Shown piece after piece: positions 55,635 through 64,000 of a stretch of DNA of 64,000 nucleotides; the stretch's first letter is position 1; every line of letters starts with the position of its first letter. The stretch is from positions 9,548,001 to 9,612,000 of the forward strand of contig NZ_CP109149.1 in the NCBI RefSeq assembly GCF_035920345.1. The letters run 5' to 3'. This DNA is from Nocardia vinacea. GTDB lineage: Bacteria > Actinomycetota > Actinomycetes > Mycobacteriales > Mycobacteriaceae. The notes below the pieces were generated by a model, which was not told where the DNA came from, did no database searches, and saw nothing but the letters and a program-made list of their open reading frames with translations. The translations under genes and the position numbers were made by a program.

Positions 55635-56192
55635 TCAGCGTTTCGGGCAGGCGTCCTTGACCGCGTTTCGCGCGTCGTTGACCCGCTTGCTCGCATCGTT
55701 GAGTGCGCCGACCGGGGCGGTGTAGGTCATCTTGCGGGTCTCCGCGGCGAGCTGGCGTGCGGCGGCGACGTATTCGGCGAACTTGGCCTGCAGATCGGCG
55801 GGCAGTGCGCCGCTGGCGTTGTTCACTCCCGTCTCGACCTTGGTCGCGGCGTCTTCGAGGGTTTTGGCGGCGGTATCGCGCTTGGCGTTGTAGTCAGCGG
55901 CATTCGCATCGTGGGCATCTACGAATTCGTTGTACTTCGAAACGCCGACACCTGTGGTTGTGGGGAATTGACCGCAGTTGTCGCTGATCGCCTGGGCCTG
56001 TGCCGCGGCCTTGCGCGAGGAGGTCGCCGCCGCGGAGGAGGAGGCCGCCTCGGTCTTGTAGGCGGCTAGCTCCGAGGCATTCGGATTGGCAACGCCGTCA
56101 ACGTGTTTCGCGCAACCAGCGATGGTCAGGCCGACCACGACCGCCGTTGCCGCGCACACCGCTGCGAACCCGCGTGGGTCCAGCACCTTCAT
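55635..56192 (-). CDS. Predicted lipoprotein, Rv2240c position
   Basis: It is a 185-residue secreted protein with a lipoprotein signal (AAVCAATAVVVGLTIAGC, lipobox TIAGC) and an alanine-rich, mainly helical body (SELAAYKTEAASSSAAATSSRKAAAQAQA, then LEDAATKVETGVNNA; parts quoted). It holds a second cysteine pair, DNCGQ and KDACPKR, which may form a disulfide. GGAGG precedes the ATG. Divergent from aceE. Its role is unknown, and the position corresponds to Rv2240c. Confidence 0.8.
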   Translation of the reverse strand: MKVLDPRGFAAVCAATAVVVGLTIAGCAKHVDGVANPNASELAAYKTEAASSSAAATSSRKAAAQAQAISDNCGQFPTTTGVGVSKYNEFVDAHDANAADYNAKRDTAAKTLEDAATKVETGVNNASGALPADLQAKFAEYVAAARQLAAETRKMTYTAPVGALNDASKRVNDARNAVKDACPKR

Positions 56193-56408
56193 TGTCCTCC
56201 GTGCCTCTCTGTTTCACCGGCGGTCCTCGACTCACGTTCCCTGCGGAACCGTACTGCAGATACCCCTGACATGATGACCTGGGCCACATCTTCCGCAAGG
56301 ATGGAGGTGCGCCCGAACCTTTCGTAAAACGGGTGGTCCGCCAACCAAGTGTGCCGCCCGGGGAAACAGACGCCTATCAGCTTGTCCACCCCTGTACGAG
56401 GAGCAGAC

Positions 56409-59309
56409 TTGACCGACCTGATCCACTCTTCCGCGCCAGCGAAATCCGCCGGCACCGACTCCGCGCCACGTGATCCGAACGGATCGCAGGTGCCGCCTAC
56501 GGGCGGGCGGGTGCGGGTTATCCGCGAAGGGGTGGCGTCCTATCTACCGGACATCGACCCGGAGGAAACCTCCGAATGGCTCGAATCGTTCGATGACATG
56601 CTCGACCGGGAAGGTCCGGGCCGCGCGCGTTACCTCATGCTCCGGCTGTTGGAACGCGCCGGAGAGCGTAGGGTCGCCATTCCATCCCTGACCTCCACCG
56701 ACTACGTCAACACCATCCCCACCGAGAACGAGCCGTGGTTCCCCGGCGACGAAGAGGTGGAGCGGCGCTTCCGTGCCTGGATCCGCTGGAACGCGGCGAT
56801 CATGGTGCACCGGGCGCAGCGTCCCGGCATCGGTGTCGGCGGCCATATCTCGACCTACGCGTCCTCGGCGGCGCTCTACGAGGTCGGCTTCAACCACTTC
56901 TTCCGCGGTAAGGACCATTCCGGCGGCGGCGATTCGATCTTCATCCAGGGTCACGCCTCACCCGGCATCTACGCCCGTGCATTCCTCGAAGGCCGGTTGA
57001 GCACCGACCGGATGGACGGTTTCCGGCAGGAGTACAGCCATGGCGGCCCGGGCCACGGCCTGCCGTCGTATCCGCATCCGCGGTTGATGAACGACTTCTG
57101 GGAGTTCCCGACGGTGTCCATGGGCCTGGGCCCGATGAACGCCATCTACCAGGCGCGGTTCAACCACTACCTGCACGACCGTGGCATCAAGGACACCTCC
57201 GATCAGCATGTCTGGGCCTTCCTGGGCGACGGCGAGATGGACGAGCCGGAATCGCGCGGTCTGATCCAGGTTGCCGCGAACGAGGGGCTGGACAACCTGA
57301 CCTTCGTGATCAACTGCAACCTGCAGCGTCTCGACGGCCCGGTGCGCGGTAACGGCAAGATCATCCAGGAACTGGAGTCGTTCTTCCGTGGCGCGGGCTG
57401 GAACGTCATCAAGGTCATCTGGGGCCGGGAGTGGGACGCGCTGCTCGGCGCCGATCGCGATGGCGCGCTGGTGAACCTGATGAACACCACCGCCGACGGC
57501 GACTACCAGACCTACAAGGCCAATGATGGCGCCTACGTCCGCGATCACTTCTTCGGTCGCGACCCGCGGACCAAGGCCCTGGTACAGGACCTCTCGGATC
57601 AGGAGATCTGGAACCTCAAGCGCGGCGGTCACGACTACCGCAAGGTCTACGCCGCCTACGCGGCCGCGATGGCGCACAAGGGCCAGCCGACCGTGATCCT
57701 GGCCAAGACCATCAAGGGCTACACCCTCGGCAAGCACTTCGAGGGCCGTAATGCCACGCACCAGATGAAGAAGCTGACCCTGCAGGATCTCAAGGACTTT
57801 CGTGACCTGCAGCGGATTCCGATCTCCGACGCCGAACTGGAGAAGGATCCCTACCTGCCCCCGTACTACCACCCGGGCATGGAGGCGCGCGAAATCCAGT
57901 ACATGCTCGATCGCCGCAAGGCGCTCGGCGGTTTCCTGCCCGAACGGCGCGCCGCAGCAAAGCCGCTGCAACTGCCCGGGGACGAGGCGTACAAGTCCGT
58001 GCGCAAGGGTTCCGGCAAACAGAACGTGGCCACCACCATGGCCCTGGTTCGGCTCATGAAGGAGCTGCTGCGGGATAAGGAGATCGGCAAGCGGATCGTG
58101 CCGATCATTCCGGACGAGGCCCGTACCTTCGGTATGGACTCGTGGTTCCCTTCGTTGAAGATCTACAACCGCCTCGGGCAGTTGTATACATCCGTCGACG
58201 CGGAATTGATGCTTGCCTACAAAGAGAGTGCCGTCGGGCAGATTCTGCACGAGGGCATCAACGAGGCCGGATCGACCGCATCGTTCACCGCGGCGGGCTC
58301 CTCGTACGCCACGCACGGCGAGCCGATGATCCCGCTGTACATCTTCTATTCGATGTTCGGTTTCCAGCGCACCGGCGACGGATTGTGGGCGGCGGCGGAC
58401 CAATTGGCGCGCGGCTTCGTGCTCGGGGCAACTGCCGGGCGAACCACCCTGACCGGTGAGGGGCTGCAGCACAACGACGGCCATTCGCTGCTGCTGGCCT
58501 CCACCAACCCGGCCGTGGTCACCTACGATCCGGCGTTCTCCTTCGAGATCGCGCACATCGTGCGGGACGGTCTGCGTCGCATGTATGGCGGCGGCACACC
58601 GCAGCCGAGTCCCGGCGCACTGCCCGGCACGCATCCGCACGGATCCGCGGGCGGCTTCGGCGGCGAGGACATCTTCTACTACATCACCCTCTACAACGAG
58701 CCGTATGTACAGCCCGCCGAGCCCGACGATCTCGATATCGCCGGACTGCTCAAGGGCCTCTATCTGTACAAGCGGGGCGCCCAGGGCGATGTGCGCGCCC
58801 AGATCCTGGTCTCGGGCGTCACGGTGCCCGACGGCGTGCGTGCCCAGGCGCTGCTCGCCGAGGAGTGGGGTGTGCAGGCCGATGTCTGGTCGGTGACGTC
58901 GTGGGGTGAGCTTCGCAAGGAGGCACTCGACAAGGAGATCGCCCAGCTGCGCAACCCGGGCACCGACGTGAGCGTCCCGTACGTCACCCAGGCGCTGGCC
59001 CGGGTCGAGGGTCCATATGTGGCCGCGACGGACTGGATGCGCGCGGTGCCGGATCAGGTGCGCAAATGGGTGCCCGGCGACTTCACCACGCTCGGTACGG
59101 ACGGTTTCGGCTTCTCCGATACCCGTCCTGCCGCGCGCCGTGTCTACAACGTCGACGCGCAGTCGATCGTGGTCGCGGCCCTGGCCGCCCTCGGCCGCAC
59201 CGGCAAGATCGATCCGGCCAAGGCCGTCGAGGCTGCCGCCAAATACCGGATCGATGATGTCGCCGCCGCGCCGAAGTCGGCTCCCGGCACCGAAGACGAA
59301 CTCGCATAG
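56409..59309 (+). CDS. aceE: Pyruvate dehydrogenase E1 component, homodimeric type
   Basis: It decarboxylates pyruvate and passes the acetyl group to lipoyl-E2. The product has about 966 residues (usual about 890-930). The thiamine-diphosphate motif [34 protein letters not shown] is in place (limits quoted), as are the [22 protein letters not shown] and [16 protein letters not shown] blocks of AceE. The TTG at 56409 was chosen because GAGGAG lies five bases upstream and it gives the expected MTDLIHSS start; a frame from 56349 has no site. Gene order with mabR and fabD downstream matches mycobacteria. Confidence 0.93.
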   Translation: MTDLIHSSAPAKSAGTDSAPRDPNGSQVPPTGGRVRVIREGVASYLPDIDPEETSEWLESFDDMLDREGPGRARYLMLRLLERAGERRVAIPSLTSTDYVNTIPTENEPWFPGDEEVERRFRAWIRWNAAIMVHRAQRPGIGVGGHISTYASSAALYEVGFNHFFRGKDHSGGGDSIFIQGHASPGIYARAFLEGRLSTDRMDGFRQEYSHGGPGHGLPSYPHPRLMNDFWEFPTVSMGLGPMNAIYQARFNHYLHDRGIKDTSDQHVWAFLGDGEMDEPESRGLIQVAANEGLDNLTFVINCNLQRLDGPVRGNGKIIQELESFFRGAGWNVIKVIWGREWDALLGADRDGALVNLMNTTADGDYQTYKANDGAYVRDHFFGRDPRTKALVQDLSDQEIWNLKRGGHDYRKVYAAYAAAMAHKGQPTVILAKTIKGYTLGKHFEGRNATHQMKKLTLQDLKDFRDLQRIPISDAELEKDPYLPPYYHPGMEAREIQYMLDRRKALGGFLPERRAAAKPLQLPGDEAYKSVRKGSGKQNVATTMALVRLMKELLRDKEIGKRIVPIIPDEARTFGMDSWFPSLKIYNRLGQLYTSVDAELMLAYKESAVGQILHEGINEAGSTASFTAAGSSYATHGEPMIPLYIFYSMFGFQRTGDGLWAAADQLARGFVLGATAGRTTLTGEGLQHNDGHSLLLASTNPAVVTYDPAFSFEIAHIVRDGLRRMYGGGTPQPSPGALPGTHPHGSAGGFGGEDIFYYITLYNEPYVQPAEPDDLDIAGLLKGLYLYKRGAQGDVRAQILVSGVTVPDGVRAQALLAEEWGVQADVWSVTSWGELRKEALDKEIAQLRNPGTDVSVPYVTQALARVEGPYVAATDWMRAVPDQVRKWVPGDFTTLGTDGFGFSDTRPAARRVYNVDAQSIVVAALAALGRTGKIDPAKAVEAAAKYRIDDVAAAPKSAPGTEDELA

Positions 59310-59320
59310 CGGACGATTGG

Positions 59321-60655
59321 ATGGTGGAACGTAAACCGCCGCGGCCGCGTCGGATCTCCGAAGGCTCCTCCGAGCACGAGGTGTATCTGCCGACGGGCGC
59401 GCTCTCCCCGAACCGGCAAACCCGCGACCCGCTGCCGGACACGCTGCTCAAACGCGTGAAGCAGTTCTCCGGACGCCTCTCCACCGAGGCGGTCGGGTCG
59501 ATGCAGGATCGGTTGCCGTTCTTCGCCGATCTGGACGCCGCGCAACGCGCCGGCGTGCAGATGTTGGTGCAGACCGCGGTGGTGAACTTCCTGGAATGGC
59601 TACAGGATCCCGATAGCGATATCCGGTTCAGCCTGGACGCCTTCCAAGTGATCCCGCAGGATCTGGCGCGGCGGCTGACGCTGCGCCAGACCGTGGACAT
59701 GGTCCGTGTGGCCATGGAGTTCTTCGAACAGTGGCTGCCGGCGCTTGCGCGAAATGATCGGCAGCTGGTCGCACTCACCGAGGCGGTATTGCGCTACGGG
59801 CGTGAACTCGGATTCGCCGCCGCCTCGGTGTACGCGAGTGCCGCGGAGTCCCGCGGCGCATGGGATACCCGCCTCGAGGCACTGGTCGTGGACGCCGTCG
59901 TCCGCGGCGATACCGGTCCGGACATGCTGTCGCGGGCCGCGACCCTGAACTGGGACGCCACTGCACCGGCGACGGTGCTGGTCGGCACGCCGCCGGGGGA
60001 TCAGGGCGTCTCGATGGTCGGTTCGGTGCACACGATCGCCGCGCGGCACGGTCGCGCGGCGCTGGCCGTGGTCCAAGGTTCACGGCTGGTGATGGTGGTC
60101 AGCGGGAATCTGGGCGATACCTCGTATGCCTCCCCTTTTCTCGCGGATCTGCTGGTCGAGGTGTTCTCCGACGGTCCGGTCGTGATCGGACCGACCATGC
60201 GCACCCTCGGCGCGGCGCATGCCAGCGCGGTGGAGGCATTGGCCGGAATGGAGGCTGTAGTCGGCTGGCGCGGGGCCCCGCGACCGGTGCACGCTGCGGA
60301 ATTGTTACCCGAGCGAGCCCTTTTGGGTGACCGAGCTGCAATCGACGCGTTGAACGAGTATCTTGTCCTACCGTTGGCCGCCGCCGGATCCGCGTTGGCC
60401 GACACTCTCGAGGCCTATCTGGATTGCGGTGGCGCGGTCGAGACGTGCGCGCGTCAGCTGTACGTTCATCCAAATACCGTTCGCTATCGCCTCAAACGGA
60501 TAGCGGAGATAACGGGCCGTGATCCGATGAATCCGCGGGATGCCTACGTGCTCCGGATCGCCGCCACAGTGGGTCGTTTGACACGAACCCGTAACGAATC
60601 GTCAACTTCTACCCCAGAAGTCACTCAATTCCCGGTGACGCACGAGGGCGTGTAA
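59321..60655 (+). CDS. mabR: PucR-type regulator of FAS-II (MabR homologue)
   Basis: It is the homologue by position and pattern of Rv2242/MSMEG_4324 (MabR), the regulator of the mycolic-acid FAS-II operon. The 444-residue product has a helical N-terminal RsbR-like part, a GGDEF-derived middle and a C-terminal PucR helix-turn-helix: LEAYLDCGGAVETCARQLYVHPNTVRYRLKRIAEITG (limits quoted). It begins 11 bases after aceE and is followed by fabD after 128 bases that include a 13-bp inverted repeat. In mycobacteria the protein senses long acyl-CoA; the same is assumed here. Confidence 0.88.
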   Translation: MVERKPPRPRRISEGSSEHEVYLPTGALSPNRQTRDPLPDTLLKRVKQFSGRLSTEAVGSMQDRLPFFADLDAAQRAGVQMLVQTAVVNFLEWLQDPDSDIRFSLDAFQVIPQDLARRLTLRQTVDMVRVAMEFFEQWLPALARNDRQLVALTEAVLRYGRELGFAAASVYASAAESRGAWDTRLEALVVDAVVRGDTGPDMLSRAATLNWDATAPATVLVGTPPGDQGVSMVGSVHTIAARHGRAALAVVQGSRLVMVVSGNLGDTSYASPFLADLLVEVFSDGPVVIGPTMRTLGAAHASAVEALAGMEAVVGWRGAPRPVHAAELLPERALLGDRAAIDALNEYLVLPLAAAGSALADTLEAYLDCGGAVETCARQLYVHPNTVRYRLKRIAEITGRDPMNPRDAYVLRIAATVGRLTRTRNESSTSTPEVTQFPVTHEGV

Positions 60656-60692
60656 CGGATCCAGCGAAGCGGTCGATCGGGACGACCCACAT

Positions 60693-60721
60693 GCGCTTTT
60701 GTGGGACTCCCACAAAAGCGC
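60693..60721. promoter_or_regulatory. Perfect 13-bp inverted repeat in front of fabD, putative MabR operator
   Basis: GCGCTTTTGTGGG (60693-60705) and CCCACAAAAGCGC (60709-60721) are perfect inverted repeats separated by ACT, 62 bases before the fabD start and 38 bases after the mabR stop. MabR is known to bind an inverted repeat in the FAS-II promoter. The same sequence would form a strong RNA hairpin, so a terminator role is possible too. Confidence 0.7.
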
Positions 60722-60783
60722 TCGGCAAGGTTCATTCGCGTCGACATCTCCTGCGGCGTACCTCACAGTGTTTTGTTAGAGGT

Positions 60784-61698
60784 GTGATCGCGTTGTTCGC
60801 CCCTGGACAGGGGTCCCAGACACCCGGCATGCTCGCGCCTTGGCTCGACCTTCCCGGCGCGACTGATCGCCTCGCCATCTGGTCCAAAGCTTCCGGCTTG
60901 GATCTGGTTCGACTCGGCACCACCGCAACGGCGGAGGAGATCACCGATACTGCCGTTACCCAGCCGCTTGTCGTCGCCGCCGCACTGCTGGCCTTCGCGG
61001 AAATCGAGCCGGATGCACTTCCGGCCGATACCATCATTGCCGGACATTCGGTCGGTGAACTCGCCGCTGCCGCAGTCGCCGGAGTCATCTCCGCCGATGA
61101 TGCGGTGCGGCTGGCCGCCATCCGCGGTGCGGAGATGGCCAAGGCGTGCGCTCTCGAGCCGACCGGCATGTCCGCGGTGCTCGGTGGCGATGAGGCCGCC
61201 GTGCTCGCCCGGCTCGAAGAGCTCGAACTCGTCCCGGCCAACCGCAATGCCGCGGGTCAGATCGTGGCCGCTGGACGTTTGACCGCCCTCGCGGAACTCG
61301 CCGCCGATGCGCCCGAGAAGGCGCGGGTGCGTGCGCTGCCCGTCGCGGGTGCGTTCCACACCGCGTTCATGGCCCCGGCCCAGGACGCTGTGACGGACGC
61401 CATATCCAAGATCACGCCGAACGAGCCGACCAGGACCCTGCTCTCGAACTTCGACGGCAAGCCGGTTACCTCCGGAGCCGATGCTGTCGCTAAGCTCGCG
61501 GCGCAGGTCACCCGGCCCGTCCGGTGGGATCTGTGCACTGAGACCGTCCGACAGGCAGCGGTCTCGGCAGTGGCGGAGCTGCCGCCGGCGGGCACGCTCG
61601 TCGGCATCGCAAAACGGGAACTGAAGGGCACACCAACACTGGCCCTGAAGACCCCCGAAGACCTCCCCGCGTTGGCCGGGCTCACCACTTCCGGCTAG
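60784..61698 (+). CDS. fabD: Malonyl-CoA:ACP transacylase
   Basis: It loads malonyl groups on AcpM for FAS-II elongation. The 304-residue product starts MIALFAPGQGSQTPGML (GTG at 60784), has the catalytic serine S89 in AGHSVGELAAAAVAGV and the histidine in VAGAFHTAFMAPA; the PTGMSAVLGGDE stretch is as in mycobacterial FabD. It is the first gene of the FAS-II operon after MabR. No strong ribosome-binding site is seen; AGAGG lies just before the start. Confidence 0.92.
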   Translation: MIALFAPGQGSQTPGMLAPWLDLPGATDRLAIWSKASGLDLVRLGTTATAEEITDTAVTQPLVVAAALLAFAEIEPDALPADTIIAGHSVGELAAAAVAGVISADDAVRLAAIRGAEMAKACALEPTGMSAVLGGDEAAVLARLEELELVPANRNAAGQIVAAGRLTALAELAADAPEKARVRALPVAGAFHTAFMAPAQDAVTDAISKITPNEPTRTLLSNFDGKPVTSGADAVAKLAAQVTRPVRWDLCTETVRQAAVSAVAELPPAGTLVGIAKRELKGTPTLALKTPEDLPALAGLTTSG

Positions 61699-61820
61699 CT
61701 TTCCCCCCGCGACCGTGTAGCCAATACGCGATCGTGACCGAGCGGACGGTAACCATCGGCTCGCTCGATTCGAAAAACAACAGTGAAGCCCTACAAAGTA
61801 GATAAGAAGGGAGCCACGAA

Positions 61821-62120
61821 GTGGCCGCTCTGACCCAGGAACAAATCGTCGAGGAACTCGGCAAGATCATCGAAGAGGTGACCGGTATCGAGCCCTCCGA
61901 GGTGACGATCGAGAAGTCCTTTGTCGATGACCTGGACATCGACTCGCTGTCCATGGTCGAGATCGCGGTTCAGACCGAGGACAAGTACGGCGTGAAGATC
62001 CCGGACGAGGATCTGGCCAGCCTGAAGACGGTCGGCGACGCTGTCGCCTACATCCAGAAGCTCGAGGCCGAGAACGCTGACGCGGCCGCGGAGCTCAAGG
62101 CCAAGTTCGACGCCGAGTAG
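61821..62120 (+). CDS. acpM: Meromycolate extension acyl carrier protein AcpM
   Basis: It carries growing acyl chains in FAS-II. The 99-residue product has the phosphopantetheine serine S42 in [13 protein letters not shown], a helix-rich ACP fold, and a C-terminal extension ([19 protein letters not shown]) typical of AcpM compared with the 78-residue general ACP. The GTG start has AAGGGAG eight bases upstream. It lies 122 bases after fabD and ten bases before kasA. Confidence 0.93.
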   Translation: MAALTQEQIVEELGKIIEEVTGIEPSEVTIEKSFVDDLDIDSLSMVEIAVQTEDKYGVKIPDEDLASLKTVGDAVAYIQKLEAENADAAAELKAKFDAE

Positions 62121-62130
62121 GGCCGACACC

Positions 62131-63381
62131 GTGACCACTCCTTCCACCTTGAACGGGAATTTCCCCAATGTCGTCGTCACGAGTATGGCGGCGACCACGT
62201 CGATCGCTGGTGATGTCGATGCGACGTGGAAGGGACTCCTCAACGGCGAGAGCGGTATCGACGTTCTCGACGACCCCTTCGTCGAGGAGTACGACCTTCC
62301 GGTCCGCATCGGCGGTCACCTGAAGGTCCGGCCAGATACCCTGCTGAGCCGTGTCGAATGTCGGCGCATGGCCTACGTCGAGCAGCTCGCGACCGTACTC
62401 GGTCGCGAGGTCTGGCAGAACGCAGGCAGCCCCGAGGTCGACCCGGAGCGTCTGGGTGTGGCGATCGGTACCGGGCTCGGCGGCGGTGACGCGCTCATCG
62501 ACTCGGTCGACAAGCTGAAGAACGGTGGCTATCGCAAGATTTCGCCGCTGGCTGTTCAGATGGTCATGCCGAATGGTCCGTCGGCCGTCGTCGGTCTCGA
62601 ATTGAAGGCCAGGGCAGGAGTGGTCACTCCGGTCTCGGCATGCTCATCGGGCTCCGAGGCCATCGCCAATGCGTGGCGAATGATCGTCATGGGTGACGCC
62701 GATATAGTCGTCACCGGTGGCGTCGAGGGTTTCATCGACGCGGTGCCGATCGCGGCGTTCACCATGATGCGCGCGATGAGTACCCGCAATGACGACCCGA
62801 AGGGCGCCTCGCGTCCCTTCGACAAGGATCGCGACGGTTTCGTCTTCGGCGAGGCCGGTGCGCTGATGGTCATCGAGACCGAGGAACACGCCAAGGCTCG
62901 TGGCGCGACGATCCACGCGCGCCTGCTGGGCGCCGGTATCACCTCCGATGGCTTCCACCTGGTCGCACCCGATCCCACAGGTGACGGTGCCGCCCGGGCG
63001 ATGACCAGGGCGATGCAGACCGCGGGTCTGACGCCCAAGGACATCACCCACATCAACGCGCACGCGACCGCTACCCCGATCGGCGACACCGCCGAGGCGA
63101 ACGCGATCAACAAGGCCGTGGGCAACCACGCTTCGGTGTACGCGCCGAAGTCGGCACTCGGTCACTCGATCGGCGCCGTCGGTGCGCTCGAATCGGTGCT
63201 CACCGTGCTCAGCATCCGCGACGGTATCGTCCCGCCGACGCTGAACCTGGAGAACCAGGATCCGGAGATCGATCTGGATGTGGTGCACGGCGAGGCCCGC
63301 CGCCAGGAGATCGAGTACGCCATCAACAACTCGTTCGGTTTCGGTGGGCACAATGTCGCGCTCGCCTTCGGTCGGGCATAG
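62131..63381 (+). CDS. kasA: Beta-ketoacyl-ACP synthase KasA
   Basis: It condenses malonyl-AcpM with long acyl chains for mycolic acid precursors. The 416-residue product has the same length and catalytic numbering as mycobacterial KasA: C171 in [11 protein letters not shown]311 in [12 protein letters not shown] and H345 in [11 protein letters not shown]. The C-terminus [18 protein letters not shown] is typical. The gene follows acpM by ten bases and starts with GTG. Downstream there is no kasB: the next gene is accD6 after 202 bases that hold the hairpin element. Confidence 0.93.
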   Translation: MTTPSTLNGNFPNVVVTSMAATTSIAGDVDATWKGLLNGESGIDVLDDPFVEEYDLPVRIGGHLKVRPDTLLSRVECRRMAYVEQLATVLGREVWQNAGSPEVDPERLGVAIGTGLGGGDALIDSVDKLKNGGYRKISPLAVQMVMPNGPSAVVGLELKARAGVVTPVSACSSGSEAIANAWRMIVMGDADIVVTGGVEGFIDAVPIAAFTMMRAMSTRNDDPKGASRPFDKDRDGFVFGEAGALMVIETEEHAKARGATIHARLLGAGITSDGFHLVAPDPTGDGAARAMTRAMQTAGLTPKDITHINAHATATPIGDTAEANAINKAVGNHASVYAPKSALGHSIGAVGALESVLTVLSIRDGIVPPTLNLENQDPEIDLDVVHGEARRQEIEYAINNSFGFGGHNVALAFGRA

Positions 63382-63400
63382 CCGCTCGGTAACCGATTCA

Positions 63401-63462
63401 GTCTGTGCGGAGCCCCTACATGGTTACGCAAGCCGCCGCCTCCGGGGCTTGACCGCACAGAC
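63401..63462. repeat. Hairpin element, copy B (also at 30728-30779)
   Basis: The outer stem GTCTGTGCGG (63401-63410) pairs with CCGCACAGAC (63453-63462); the inner stem AGCCCC (63411-63416) pairs with GGGGCT (63444-63449); TGA (63450-63452) is the 3' bulge; and the loop is 27 bases, sharing TGGTTACGCA and CCTCC with copy A. It lies between kasA and accD6 in the operon's own orientation and may terminate, attenuate or stabilise the transcript, or be a dispersed palindromic repeat. Confidence 0.8.
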
Positions 63463-63583
63463 TGGCTGACTGCACAACGATCGCCGGTGCGGTCGACCGA
63501 CGCCAAAGTCGGTCGACCTCACCGGTGTTCGACATACGCAGCCGCGGGAGCGGCGCACTTCCTTGAGGTGAGGAGAAAACGCG

Positions 63584-64000
63584 ATGACAATTGTGGCTCC
63601 CGCGTTCCGACCAGAAACTGCCACCGATCCGCGTGATCCGCTCGGTCGGCTCCAACGCTTCTTCGACCCCGGAACCGTGCTACCGCTGCACCCGCGCGAC
63701 AAGTCCGGTGTGCTCGCCGCGATCGGCGAGGTGGATGGTGTCCGCACCGTCGCCTACTGCTCCGACGCCACCGTCATGGGCGGCGCGATGGGCGTGGAGG
63801 GCTGCAAGCACATCGTCGACGCGATCGACACCGCTATCGATTCCGCCATTCCGGTGGTCGGCATCTGGCATTCCGGCGGCGCTCGCCTGGCTGAGGGGGT
63901 CGAGGCGCTGCACGCGGTCGGCCTGGTCTTCGAGGCCATGGTTCGCGCGTCCGGCCTGGTGCCGCAGATTTCGGTGGTGCTCGGCTTCGCGGCCGGTGGC
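63584..64000 (+). CDS. accD6: Acetyl/propionyl-CoA carboxylase beta subunit AccD6, cut by the window end
   Basis: It is the carboxyltransferase subunit that makes malonyl-CoA for FAS-II. The visible 139 residues start MTIVAPAFRPETATDPRDPL and include VAYCSDATVMGGAMGVEGCK, VVGIWHSGGARLAEGVEAL and a QISVVLGFAAGG end, typical of AccD carboxyltransferases. AGGAG lies eight bases before the ATG. The position after kasA matches accD6 of mycobacteria. The rest of the gene lies beyond the window. Confidence 0.9.
   Translation, partial: MTIVAPAFRPETATDPRDPLGRLQRFFDPGTVLPLHPRDKSGVLAAIGEVDGVRTVAYCSDATVMGGAMGVEGCKHIVDAIDTAIDSAIPVVGIWHSGGARLAEGVEALHAVGLVFEAMVRASGLVPQISVVLGFAAGG

Overview
The window is high-GC actinobacterial DNA, most probably from Nocardia or a close mycolic-acid-forming relative. 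The strongest evidence is the right end, where ahpE, a DUF3052 gene, a lipoprotein gene, aceE, mabR, fabD, acpM, kasA and accD6 lie in the same order as in Mycobacterium (the Rv2238c to Rv2247 region). This is inference from gene content and order; no species can be named.

Region by region. (1) About 0-10.5 kb is a lipid or acyl-CoA catabolic island: an acyl-CoA synthetase and a TetR regulator are divergent, followed by a forward operon (SDR, quinone-oxidoreductase-like MDR, FabG-like SDR, MaoC hydratase) and a converging operon (CurA-like reductase, SDR, HAD hydrolase, acyl-CoA dehydrogenase, APH-fold kinase). Copies of one inverted repeat, GAACTTGA-N8-TCAAGTTC and two weaker variants, lie at all three promoters, so the TetR protein probably controls the whole island. 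(2) About 10.6-21.9 kb is a compact, apparently uncharacterised biosynthetic cluster: a 2-deoxy-scyllo-inosose-synthase-like cyclase, an F420-type oxidoreductase and a StrR-like regulator on one strand; a cupin/heme-oxygenase-like fusion, SnoaL-like protein, FemAB/BioF2-like acyltransferase, class IV aminotransferase, styrene-monooxygenase-like flavoprotein, BBE-type flavin oxidase and SDR in one tightly overlapping operon on the other. It has no glycosyltransferase and no DegT-type aminotransferase, so it is not an ordinary 2-deoxystreptamine cluster. (3) About 22-35.7 kb holds two sugar ABC importers (a YtfQRT-YjfF-like galactofuranose type and an MmsAB/ChvE type) and araBDA, with one LacI regulator between them and LacI-type operators at both operons. 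(4) About 35.8-53 kb is accessory: an ArsR-ArsC fusion, a VTT membrane protein, a VOC protein, a GapB-like dehydrogenase, a PknD-like kinase with a six-blade NHL sensor, an XRE-TPR regulator, TerD, an ion transporter with a CBS protein, a TetR/membrane-protein pair, and at least seven decayed genes. (5) About 54.4-64 kb is the conserved core: tRNA-Val, ahpE, pyruvate dehydrogenase E1 and the FAS-II operon behind MabR.

The most notable signals are the redox-rich cyclitol-type cluster; the three-site TetR regulon; the shared LacI operators joining galactofuranose-like and arabinose uptake; a perfect 13-bp inverted repeat in front of fabD; and a hairpin element found twice (30.7 and 63.4 kb) with compensatory stem changes and a conserved 27-nt loop. 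No CRISPR array, complete insertion sequence, rRNA or intact integrase was seen.
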